From contig NZ_CP097384.1 of NCBI RefSeq assembly GCF_024584705.1, forward strand, positions 3,100,001 to 3,164,000: DNA of 64,000 nt, read 5' to 3'. The notes under the pieces are model-generated. The model had not been told where the DNA came from and did not search any database. It was given only the letters and a program-made list of their open reading frames with translations. A program made the translations under genes and the position numbers. This document shows, piece after piece, positions 20,143-29,200 of the stretch. Each line of letters starts with the position of its first letter. The first letter of the stretch is position 1. Source of the DNA: Blastopirellula sp. J2-11 (lineage in GTDB: Bacteria > Planctomycetota > Planctomycetia > Pirellulales > Pirellulaceae).

Positions 20143-20803
20143 CGCCATCGCGGTTAGTCTGCAGGTCGCGTTGGTCGCCGCGCTGGGCAGTCTGCCGCTG
20201 GGAATCGCCGCCGGGTGGTTGTTGGCTCGAAAACGATTTCCAGGCAAGATCGTATTGGAAACGGTGATCAATCTGCCGCTGGTCATGCCGCCGGTGGTGA
20301 CCGGCTATTTGCTTTTGGTTACTTTCGGTAGACGAGGCCCGATCGGCAGTTGGTTGGAAGATTGGTTCGGCGTTCAACTGGTGTTTGACTGGAAAGGTGC
20401 GGCGCTGGCCGCTGCGGTGGTCGCGTTTCCGCTCCTTGTTCGTTCGATCCGTTCCGCGATCGCCGGCGTCGATATTCGTTTAGAAGAAGCGGCGCGCACG
20501 CTCGGCGCTGGCCCGCTCGATCTTTTCTGGAGCGTCACTCTGCCGCTGGCTCGACGCGGCGTGATCGCCGGCGCCGTGTTGGCGTTTGCGCGAGCTTTGG
20601 GTGAATTCGGCGCGACAATTATGATCGCCGGCAACATCGCCGGTGAAACGCGGACGATTCCCTTGATGATCTATAGTGAATTAGAAACACCAGGCGGAGA
20701 TCGTAATATCATGATGTTGATCCTCGCGTCCATCTTGATTTCTACCGTCGCTTTGCTCGTCAGCGAGTACTTGGAACGCCGCGTCGAACCGACTACCCAC
20801 TGA
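20123..20803 (+). CDS. modB: Molybdate ABC transporter permease ModB
   Basis: A 226-residue inner-membrane permease with about five membrane helices. ATG 20123 is taken because a GGAGAG ribosome site lies just before it; the open frame extends further upstream inside modA. The cytoplasmic loop that contacts the ATPase is EEAARTLGAGPLDLFWSVTLPLARRGVIAGAVLAFARALGEFGATIM, the EAA-type signature of molybdate/sulfate permeases. The TGYLLLVTFGRRGPIG segment is typical of ModB. It sits between modA (overlap of 20 bases) and modC (gap of 7 bases). Confidence 0.95.
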   Translation: MTPADLSAIAVSLQVALVAALGSLPLGIAAGWLLARKRFPGKIVLETVINLPLVMPPVVTGYLLLVTFGRRGPIGSWLEDWFGVQLVFDWKGAALAAAVVAFPLLVRSIRSAIAGVDIRLEEAARTLGAGPLDLFWSVTLPLARRGVIAGAVLAFARALGEFGATIMIAGNIAGETRTIPLMIYSELETPGGDRNIMMLILASILISTVALLVSEYLERRVEPTTH

Positions 20804-20810
20804 GCATCGC

Positions 20811-21455
20811 ATGGCTTTGGCGCTAAATTGTACGTTCCGATATTCGCAAGGATTTGCGTTGTACGCGACCTTGGAGTCCGATGCGCATGTGACGGCGTTG
20901 TGCGGCGTATCGGGAAGCGGGAAGACGACTGTGTTGATGTTGATCGCCGGACTGTTGCGGCCGCAGTCAGGCGTAATTCAGTGCGATGACGCGACCTGGG
21001 TCAACATGGAGCAAAAGCTGTTTGTCTTGCCCGAGATGCGACGCGTTGGCGTGATGTTCCAAGAGCCGCGACTCTTTCCGCATCTCAACGTGCAGAAGAA
21101 TTTGGATTATGGCTTTTCACGGCGGAGCGGTGATCCGGTGCAAAGAGCGAAAGCGATTGAGACGCTGGAGATCGGCGATCTGCTGACGCGGCGGATCAGC
21201 AGTTTGAGCGGTGGGCAAAAGCAACGCGTGGCGCTGGCCCGGGCGCTGGTCAGCTCGCCGGAACTCTTACTGCTGGACGAGCCTTTGACGTCGGTTGAAC
21301 CCGCGCTGCAAGAACGGATCGCTGATTACATAAAACGGGTCGCCGAAGAGTTTGCGACCCCGATCGTGTTGGTGAGTCATTCGGCCGAGTTAGTCGAGCA
21401 AATGGCGGAACGGACGTTCCGGTTGCATGAGGGAACGATTTTCCCTGCTGCGTAG
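20811..21455 (+). CDS. modC: Molybdate ABC transporter ATP-binding protein ModC, short form
   Basis: A 214-residue ABC ATPase. Walker A is GVSGSGKTT, the Q-loop lies in GVMFQEPRLFPHLNV, the signature is LSGGQKQRVALARAL, Walker B is LLLLDEPLTSVEP, and the switch histidine is in VLVSHSAEL. The second half of the Walker B region reads LTSVEP where most have LSALDL/LASLDR. ModC is normally about 350 residues with a C-terminal TOBE/Mop molybdate-sensing domain; here the protein ends right after the nucleotide domain, so feedback sensing by this subunit is probably absent. No Mop-like gene follows. Confidence 0.93.
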   Translation: MALALNCTFRYSQGFALYATLESDAHVTALCGVSGSGKTTVLMLIAGLLRPQSGVIQCDDATWVNMEQKLFVLPEMRRVGVMFQEPRLFPHLNVQKNLDYGFSRRSGDPVQRAKAIETLEIGDLLTRRISSLSGGQKQRVALARALVSSPELLLLDEPLTSVEPALQERIADYIKRVAEEFATPIVLVSHSAELVEQMAERTFRLHEGTIFPAA

Positions 21456-21577
21456 ATCGCGGCGCAAACGAGGAATTTTAGTGATGTCTGCGCACGGAAT
21501 CCCATATTCCGTCGAACCGATCCGCCACGAATACCGGGGCTTCCGTTGGTCGCCTCTGTTGGATTGCCAGCGCAGGC

Positions 21578-22453
21578 GTCAATAAGATTGGACCGTTTGA
21601 TCGGGCCGAAATCGAATCTTTGATGTTGCGTGAATTGCATCGAATCATCCGACTTCCTGACTGGACCGTACAACAACGCTGGCATGGCTATTATGCGAAG
21701 AGCTTGAATAAGTCGGTCGTATTTGAACAGCCGAAGCCAGGCGTGACGATCGTCAACGGTGTCGGCGGCGCCGGAATAACGTTGTCGATGGGGCTAGCCA
21801 AGCGGGATCATATCGCCGCTGTATTGGAGATGCCGGCAGTCCAGCAAGCTTGGACCGCCAAGTTTGACCGAGCGCCGAATGACAGCGATATTGATGCGCT
21901 GTACAACGAGTTTTTGCCGCTGCAAAAAGAAGTATTGTCGAATCATTGCGATATCATCCCCGGAGTCGTTGAATTGGTTGAGACGTTGCGCTCGCGCAAG
22001 ATCGCCATCGGCGGCATGACCGGCTATACCCGCGAATTGATGAGCGTGGTGACTCCGGCGGCGGCCGAACAAGGCTATTCGCCGGACGCCGAGATTTGCT
22101 CAGACGAAGTTCGACAAGGTCGTCCTGCGCCCTGGATGTTGTTTGAGATCGCACAGCGAACCAACGTCTATCCGATGTCGTCCGTCGTCAAAGTCGATGA
22201 TACCCCGGTAGGCATCTCGGCCGGGCATGCAGCCGGAGCGTGGACGGTCGCCGTGACCGATACCGGCAATGAAATGGGCCTGGCGCTGGCCGAGTATGAA
22301 GCGACAAGCGAAGCCGAGAAGACCGCTCGCCGCGAGGTTATCACTTCGCGATTTGACGACGTGAAGCCGCACTACTTTGTGCGTCGCGCTGCTGATCTGC
22401 CGGATGTTCTGGCGACGATTGATCGTCAACTGGCGTCTGGTCGGCGCCCGTAA
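21578..22453 (+). pseudogene. phnX: Remnant of a FAD-oxidoreductase/phosphonatase (PhnX) fusion
   Basis: The open frame joins two incomplete proteins. The first 65 or so codons (IGPFDRAEIESLM...QQRWHGYYAKSL...VNGVGGAGITLS) match the C-terminal end of the FAD-dependent oxidoreductases (TIGR03364 type) that accompany phosphonate catabolism; the rest of that enzyme is missing. From MGLAKRDHIAAVLEMP on, the chain matches phosphonoacetaldehyde hydrolase PhnX, including GGMTGYTRELM and GRPAPWM. The N-terminal 45-50 residues of PhnX, with the FDWAGT nucleophile, are absent, although the Schiff-base lysine in MGLAK remains. The HAD motif usually written GDTxxD reads DDTPVG. The product is therefore expected to be inactive. 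The longest frame with a start codon is 21620-22453. It may once have been a working fusion gene. Confidence 0.7.
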
Positions 22454-22519
22454 GCCAACTAAGTACGAATGGAAACTGTCGCCGCGGCTTTTCGCCTATT
22501 GGGGCGGATTCGCGGCTGT

Positions 22520-24799
22520 TTATTGCGCGAGCGTTGTGGACGCTTCGCTTCCCTCGATCTTCTTCTCACGCGAAAAACAGAGCAGTATCGCAGGCAGGAT
22601 GAATAGGTCGCACAGCAATGCGATCAAGAGCAGCGAAAACATCATCCAGGCGAATCGTGAGATCGGCGTAAATGGGCTCAGCGCAAAGACCAACAGGCCG
22701 AACGAGCAGATCAGCGAAGTTTGAACCATTGCGGCTCCGCAATGTTCGTACGCCAGACGCGTCGCTTCGCGACGATTGGCGCCGGAGGCGATCCCCTTGT
22801 TGAACCAACTGATAAAGTGAAGCGAGTCGTCGACGGCGATTCCAAGCGCCGCACTAGCCGTCAACAACGATCCAACTTCGACCGGCATGCCGAGCCAGCC
22901 CATCGTGCCAAAGGCGATCAGCGTTGGCAAAATATTGGGGACCATGCTGAAGAAGCCGGTGAATACGTTGCGAAGCAGGACAATCATGATGCCGGCGATC
23001 ATGATGAACGCTAGGCCGAAGCTTTTGATCAGGTCGTTGAGCATCTCGGTCTGAGCTTTGAAGACCAAGGGGACCGACCCGGAGTAGATCGGCGCGATAT
23101 TAGGATGATCTGCCAAGATGCTATCGACGTTCTTTTTGACTCGATCCATCAAGTCGCCGTAGTGCAAACGATCGCCGGCCGGCACACGGGCGCTGATTCG
23201 CCACAAATGGTCGTCCTCTTCGTTACTGAGGTAGTTCATGTCGACATATTGGTCGAGACGATTTTGCAGGATCTTACGAAAAGAAGTGCGTCGCGTGATG
23301 GCGATAAAACCTCGTTGCGTAGGATCGGGGAATTGGGGTGCGAACGTCGCAGCCGACATCGAAGCTTCGACTCCATCAACATCCGAAACCGCTTTCTGCA
23401 CCTGATCCAGAATATAGAACTGTTCATCCAGCTTCATTCCATCCGGTTGGGTATCGGTGGAAGTAGGCATGCGCAAGACGATCTCGATCGGCACCAAGGG
23501 GCCGACGTGTTCTTCCAGCCAATCGTAGTCATGGATGATTCGCGCTTCGGGCCAAAACAAATCGTGCAGTTGGGCTGACGTCGTGATCCTTGAAACGCCA
23601 ACCAGACAAACGCCGATCAACGCGAGCGACGTGGCGAAGATAACCCAGCGTAGAGAGTCGATACTCTGGGAGAGCTTGTCCCAAAAGGCATGCAGCCAAC
23701 GCGGGCCATGATTGGGATCGTGCCAAAGCTTCGGATTTACCGGAAATTTGTAAAGAGCGGCCGGCGCCAACAGCAACAGGACGATGGAACCGGCGCCAAT
23801 CGATGCGGCGGCATAGAGCCCGAAGTTGGTCACTGGGCGAATCTGGCTGACCGTTAGCGAAAGCATGCCGACAGCTGTCGTGCCTGCCGACAATAGACAG
23901 GGAACCAGCGCCGCACGCAACGCCCAAGCGACGGACTCTTTGGTTGTTCGATCGACGAGCGACTCGCGATAGTAGTTCACCAAATGAACGCCGGAGGAAA
24001 TACTGAGCACATATGTCAAGTTGGCGACCAAGGTCAGGACCGAGTCGATCTCCTGACCGCTGAAATACATGATCGACATGCTGAGCTGTTCGCAGAAGAT
24101 CGCGATCAGAAATACGATCATCGTCGCACGCATGCTGCGAAAACCGATGTACATGATCGTGATGCAGACGACGAACGAACCCAGGTTGAGCAGATCAAGC
24201 GAGTTTTTACTAGCGTTGTCGATTGCGACCCCATCGCTGGTTGGCCCAGCGACGATCAAGTTCTCGCGCGTTAGTTCCTTGACCTGATCCGCACATTGAT
24301 AGGCGTATTCAATTGCAGCGGCTCGATTTTCTTCGCCAGCTTTGGAAACGATCGCGATCAGACAAGTTTGCTGGTGATCTGGTCCGATCAGCCAACCATC
24401 CATGCGAGCGAGCGCATCAGCTTTGGGGAGTTCTAGCGGGTCGGAGGTAAGGGACTCGATTGCGTCGGCGCCGGTGATGATTTCGCCAAACCACTCGACC
24501 GGCTCCTGACCGCTGGTGTCTAGCTTTGATAATTGCGTCTTGTATTGATTCAGTCGAGGGTCATCTAGCGTGCAACCTTCCCAACTGATCATCAGCAATT
24601 CGTCCGTGCCGAACTGTTGATAGAACCAGATGAGCCGCTGCGTCTCTTCAAATGTTTCCGGAAGCCAGTCTTCGACTCGGTTTTTGATACTGTCCCAAGC
24701 GCCTTTAGCGCCGTAAGTCAGAACCGGCGTCACCGCCAGAAAGAAGGCGATGACCAGCCAACCGTATCGATCTTGCCACGAGGAGGAAGATGACGACAT
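22520..24799 (-). CDS. MMPL/RND-superfamily membrane exporter with sterol-sensing-like topology
   Basis: A protein of about 759 residues with the two-fold RND layout: helix 1 (WLVIAFFLAVTPVLTYG), a large periplasmic loop, five helices (about 215-355), helix 7 (VIFATSLALIGVCLVGV), a second loop, and a final five-helix bundle containing ALGIAVDDSLHFISWFN, the MMPL counterpart of the proton-relay region. Its size is that of predicted exporters of the HpnN/MmpL-like group that move lipids or hopanoids, rather than the 1000-residue drug pumps. No membrane-fusion partner is adjacent. The frame begins at TTG 24811, but ATG 24799 (MSSSSSSWQDRYG) is preferred. It is divergent from the metallo-hydrolase gene and convergent with the phnX remnant. 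Confidence 0.85.
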   Translation of the reverse strand: MSSSSSSWQDRYGWLVIAFFLAVTPVLTYGAKGAWDSIKNRVEDWLPETFEETQRLIWFYQQFGTDELLMISWEGCTLDDPRLNQYKTQLSKLDTSGQEPVEWFGEIITGADAIESLTSDPLELPKADALARMDGWLIGPDHQQTCLIAIVSKAGEENRAAAIEYAYQCADQVKELTRENLIVAGPTSDGVAIDNASKNSLDLLNLGSFVVCITIMYIGFRSMRATMIVFLIAIFCEQLSMSIMYFSGQEIDSVLTLVANLTYVLSISSGVHLVNYYRESLVDRTTKESVAWALRAALVPCLLSAGTTAVGMLSLTVSQIRPVTNFGLYAAASIGAGSIVLLLLAPAALYKFPVNPKLWHDPNHGPRWLHAFWDKLSQSIDSLRWVIFATSLALIGVCLVGVSRITTSAQLHDLFWPEARIIHDYDWLEEHVGPLVPIEIVLRMPTSTDTQPDGMKLDEQFYILDQVQKAVSDVDGVEASMSAATFAPQFPDPTQRGFIAITRRTSFRKILQNRLDQYVDMNYLSNEEDDHLWRISARVPAGDRLHYGDLMDRVKKNVDSILADHPNIAPIYSGSVPLVFKAQTEMLNDLIKSFGLAFIMIAGIMIVLLRNVFTGFFSMVPNILPTLIAFGTMGWLGMPVEVGSLLTASAALGIAVDDSLHFISWFNKGIASGANRREATRLAYEHCGAAMVQTSLICSFGLLVFALSPFTPISRFAWMMFSLLLIALLCDLFILPAILLCFSREKKIEGSEASTTLAQ

Positions 24800-24955
24800 A
24801 TCAACTTGCAAAAAAGGTCTACGGCGTCGGAATTACGAAGAAAAGCGGCAATGCTCGCCGAATTTGTCGAATGAGCATAACACATCAATGAGGCTTGAAA
24901 TAGGATGAACTCATCGCGAAGACGAACTTCCCCGCAGCATTGACGGCGACAACTC

Positions 24956-25801
24956 ATGCAGATTGGCGATTGGCGACTTGACCTGGTGTCTGGAGGCAGA
25001 TTCCTGCACGACGGAGGCATATTGTATGGCGTCGTGCCGAAATCGATCTGGCGAACAATTACTCCGGCCGATGAACAAAACCGCGTTCCTTTAGCGATGA
25101 ACTGCGTCTTGGCGCGCAGCGCATCTCACACGGTGCTTATCGACGCTGGGCACGGCGAAAAAATGTCTCCGTTGGATCGCAAGTCGCATAGTCTGGAACC
25201 AGGTTGGCCGCTGCTGACTGATCTGGCGGCGCTCGGCGTCGCTCCGGAAGATATCGATATCGTCATTCTAAGTCATCTGCACTGGGATCATGCTGGAGGA
25301 GCGACGACCCGGCTCGAGGGGAGAATCGCGGCGACCTTTCCCTCAGCGACTTACTATATTCAGCGGCAAGAGTGGGACGACGCGAATTCGAATACGCTCG
25401 AACTTTCTGGCGGGTACGACCTAGATGACTTTCTTCCCTTGGCCAACGAGGGGCGTTTAATGCTGATCGACGGCTCGCAGGAAATCGTGCCTGATGTTCG
25501 AGTCATTCAAACGGGGGGGCATACCCGCGGGCATCAGGCGATCGAAATCGCGTCAAGCGGCGAGGGTCTGATGTTCCTGGGGGACGTCGCTCCGACGGTC
25601 GCTCACATTCGCCGGATGTGGTGCACGTCGTATGACCTTGATTTAGTCCAATCCCGACGCGTGAAGTCTGAACTGTTTGGACATGCGGCGGACCGCGGGT
25701 ATTGGGTTGTCTGGAATCATGACCGTCATAACCCGGTCAGCCGTATCGAAAGACATCCTCATCGCGAGTTCTTGCCAGCGGACATCCGCGAAAATCTTTA
25801 A
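24956..25801 (+). CDS. Metallo-beta-lactamase-fold hydrolase
   Basis: A 281-residue cytoplasmic MBL-fold protein. The zinc motif is SHLHWDHAGG (HxHxDH), preceded by VLIDAGHG; the later metal ligands are the histidines of TGGHTRGHQAIEI and the aspartate of MFLGDVAP, and the last is probably the histidine in WVVWNHDRH. The N-terminal LDLVSGGRFLHDGG is common in the AttM/N-acyl homoserine lactonase-like and related hydrolase group, but the substrate is not clear. No signal peptide. It ends 417 bases before the large synthase gene and lies on the same strand, but the long gap with its own small ORF suggests it is not part of that operon. Confidence 0.85.
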   Translation: MQIGDWRLDLVSGGRFLHDGGILYGVVPKSIWRTITPADEQNRVPLAMNCVLARSASHTVLIDAGHGEKMSPLDRKSHSLEPGWPLLTDLAALGVAPEDIDIVILSHLHWDHAGGATTRLEGRIAATFPSATYYIQRQEWDDANSNTLELSGGYDLDDFLPLANEGRLMLIDGSQEIVPDVRVIQTGGHTRGHQAIEIASSGEGLMFLGDVAPTVAHIRRMWCTSYDLDLVQSRRVKSELFGHAADRGYWVVWNHDRHNPVSRIERHPHREFLPADIRENL

Positions 25802-26218
25802 AGTTCTCCGTAAACCATAGTTTGCATGCTAATCAATAGGTCAATTAAGTGCCTGTTCGAGAGCGCTTTAAACGACCAAATTCTCCTAAACTATGTGGCT
25901 CAACTCGCCCTACTCATTTTCTGCATTCTGCGCTTTCGGGGGGGTCGCATGCGAACGGCCCAAATGGGGAGAAAAATCACCCGTCGTATCCTGTGGGAAT
26001 GTTGCATTTACCCCATCTTGTGTAATCATAGGAGTTTCAATGCTCAAACGCATGAGAAAGCCCCTACTCATTCCCGCCTCCGAATTGACTCTCAACATTG
26101 ATGTTCACCTGAATTAGTGCCCACGAAGGGCAAGCTAGCAGAGGGTGAAGCGCCAAGTAGCGCCAGCAATGCGCAATAAGAAACCATTGTTGGTTGCCAA
26201 TGAATCAGGATAGGAAAC
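25802..26218 (+). promoter_or_regulatory. Leader region of the synthase operon
   Basis: A 417-base non-coding stretch precedes the 10.7-kb synthase gene. The first part is AT-rich (for example around 25815-25855), which would suit a promoter, but I cannot assign boxes with confidence. It contains a 25-codon ORF with a strong ribosome site (26040-26117). The start of the synthase gene has an AGGA-type ribosome site (CAGGATAGGAAAC) directly before ATG 26219. No terminator hairpin was seen after the upstream hydrolase gene. Confidence 0.45.
26040..26117 (+). CDS. Possible leader peptide, 25 residues
   Basis: An ATG at 26040 follows an AGGAG ribosome site by six bases, a better-placed site than that of the synthase itself. 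The peptide begins MLKRMRKPLLIPASELTL, basic at the start and hydrophobic later, and ends at TAG 26117, 101 bases before the synthase start. It has no recognisable regulatory codon run, so an attenuation peptide is only a guess; it could also be a small protein or a chance ORF. Confidence 0.3.
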   Translation: MLKRMRKPLLIPASELTLNIDVHLN

Positions 26219-29200
26219 ATGACAATCTCGACTGATCGAACCGATATCCCGGTGGCGATTGTCGGCATGGCGTGCCGTCTCCCCGGCGCCGCCAACTTGA
26301 ACGAATATTGGCAACTGATCTCCGAGGGGCGATCGGCCGTAGGCGAAGTCCCGGCGGATCGCTTGAATCGTGAGATCTATTACCATCCGGACAAGGGCGT
26401 CCGCGGAAAGACGTACTCGACCAAAGCAGCTGTGCTGGCGGATCGCACGTTCCATCGTGACCGTTGTCCGTTGCCGCAAGAATTGATTGACTCGGTCGAT
26501 AACACGCATCTTTTAATGACCGAAACGGCCGCCGAAGCATTCCGCCATGCCGGCTACGATCCATTCCAACTCAAAGATCGTAATTGTTCTGTTTTTATCG
26601 GCCATGCGCAGGGTAGCTCGCGCCTCGGTGAACTGACGTTTCGCACGTATGTCGATGAAGCGGTCGCTCTACTGGAGGAAACCCCCGAGTTCCAACATTT
26701 GGCTCCCCAAGAGCGCCAAGCCGTTGAGCAGCAGTTGCTGCAAGAGCTCATGGCCGACATTCCGGATGGCGCCGAAGGGTTCCGCTATCTGAACTGCAAC
26801 ATGGTCGCCGGCACCGTCGCCAAAGCGTTCGGTCTGAACGGCTCATGGTTGGCGTTGAACTCAGCATGCGCCTCCTCGTTACACGCGATGTTGATGGGCG
26901 CTAGAGCGCTGCAGCGCGGTCGCGCTGACATGGTCGTGGTCGGGGGAGCGTCGGACTGCAAGTCCGATTCGCTGGTCCTCTTCTCGAACGCCCAAACGCT
27001 TACAAAGGATGATAGTCGCCCCTTCGACTCCGGCGCTGATGGCCTGATCATGTCGGAAGGTTACGTCGCGCTGGTCATGAAAACTCTCGATCGAGCGATC
27101 GCGGACGGCGACCAAATTCAAGCCGTCGTCCGTGGTTTGGGCGTGGCGACCGACGGACGCGGCAAAAGCTTGTGGGCGCCCCGAAAAGAGGGGCAAATGC
27201 GGGCAATGCGCCGCGCGTATCGCAGCGGAGTTGATGTTTCTCGACTGCAGTACTTGGAATGTCACGCGACGGCGACGCAGTTGGGGGACGCTACCGAACT
27301 GGAAACGCTGCGCGAAGTGCTGGAGCCAAACTTCCCTACGGGGAAGAAGATTCCCATCACCAGCGCCAAAGCCAACATCGGGCACGCGCTCGAAGCTGCA
27401 GGCGTCGCTGGGATGATCAAAACGATCCTCTGCATGCAGCATCAGCAATTTCCGGCTGCGATCAATATCAAACAATTGAATACGAAGGTGCCGTGGGACG
27501 AGTCTCCCTTCTTCGTGCCGATGCAGCCAGCCCCGTGGGGTGCGCCCGCCGATGGCGGACCGCGCTGCGCCGCGGTGAATGCCTTTGGCATCGGCGGTCT
27601 AAACATGCATGTGGTGATCGACGAGTATGTCGGTCAAACGGCGGAGCAGATTACCGGCGGACCGCGTCCGGTTGCCGAGACAGCGGACGATCGCGCCATC
27701 GCGATCATCGGCTTAGGCTGCATCGCCCCGGGCGCTGCTGAAATCAACGCCTTCTGGGAATCACTGCAACAAGGGACCGACCCGAAAACGGAACCAACGG
27801 CCGATCGCTGGTCGCCGTTGGCGCGCAAAAAAGCGGCCGATAAGGGAATGCAAGTGCTGGGCGGTTTCATTACGGACTACGCCTACGACTGGCGCAAACA
27901 TAAGGTTCCGCCCAAACAGGTTCTTGAAGCCGATCCGCTGCAGTTCATGTTTCTCGACGCCAGCGAACAAGCGCTTGCTGACGCCGGCTACGATCGCGAA
28001 TCGATCCAGCGCGAACTTTGCGGCGTTGTCATCGGAACCGAATTTGGAGGCGATTTTGGCGATCAACTAGAAATGGGGCTTCGTCTCCCCGAAATGCAGG
28101 CGAAGCTGACCACGCTTCTGCAAACACGTGGACTCGCCGCGGAGAAGATTGAAGCGATCAATCAAGATTTCGCCAAGGTCCTGTTGAAAAAATGGCCTGC
28201 TCTGGTCGACGAAACAGGCAGCTTTACCAGCAGCACGCTGGCTTCGCGAATCAGCAAAACGCTCGACTTGAACGGCGGCGCCGTCGCGATCGATAGCGGC
28301 ACGACTTCCGGCATGTCAGGAATCGCGCTTTGCATCGATTCTCTGCTGTCGGGCGACAACGACATGATGATCTGCGCCGCCGGACAACGTCGCATGGGAA
28401 TCACCATGTTTGACGGGCTGCGAGAGTCGGGCCTGTTGCATTGCGACGCAGCGCCGAAAAACGTCCTCGACGCCGGATACAACGGCGTGGTGCCGAGCGA
28501 AGGCGCCGCGGTTGTCGTCTTAAAACGACTTTCAGATGCGAAACGTGACGACGATCGGATTCGCGCCGTCATTCGTGGGCTGGGCGTCGCAACGCATGAT
28601 TCGCCTGCCGAAGCGATGCGATTGGCGGTCGAGCGCGCCTCGACCATGGCTGACATCGCGCCGAGTGAAATTCAGTTCGTCGATATCGAAACGGACGAAA
28701 ACAACAGCAGCGTCTCGCAATCGCTGTCGACCTTGGCTCACGAGCATACTTCGCCCGATCGCAAACAGCCGCTCCACTTGACTTCAGGCACTGCGCAGTT
28801 TGGGCACATGGGAGGGGGCAGTTCGCTGATCACCGTTCTCAAAGCGGCCCTGGAATCGCAACATCACGAAGTTTCGGCGGCGCGCGAACTTCAACAGCCG
28901 ACCGCAGCATTTAACGGTTCGACCGCCAGCGTACAGACGGCCACCGTCAATGTGAAATTGAACGGCCGCGGACTTGGCGCCGTCGCCACCTGGTCGAAGG
29001 GCCAAGCCTTCTATCTGATCTTGGATGACGGATCCGTTGCGCCGCCCAAGCCGGTTGCTCAAACGGACACGCCGACGACAGCGGAGCAAGTTCAAGCCGC
29101 GCGGATCGTACGTTTTGGCGCCGCGTCGCTGGCCGAATTGAAGAGCATGGTCAACGTTGCGCTGACGGAAGCGGACCAAGCGTTTCACCAAGCCGAGACG

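Noticed and set aside
26005-26020. Sigma-54-like GG...GC pair in the synthase leader
   Set aside because: The spacing between the GG and GC elements is too short for the -24/-12 consensus.
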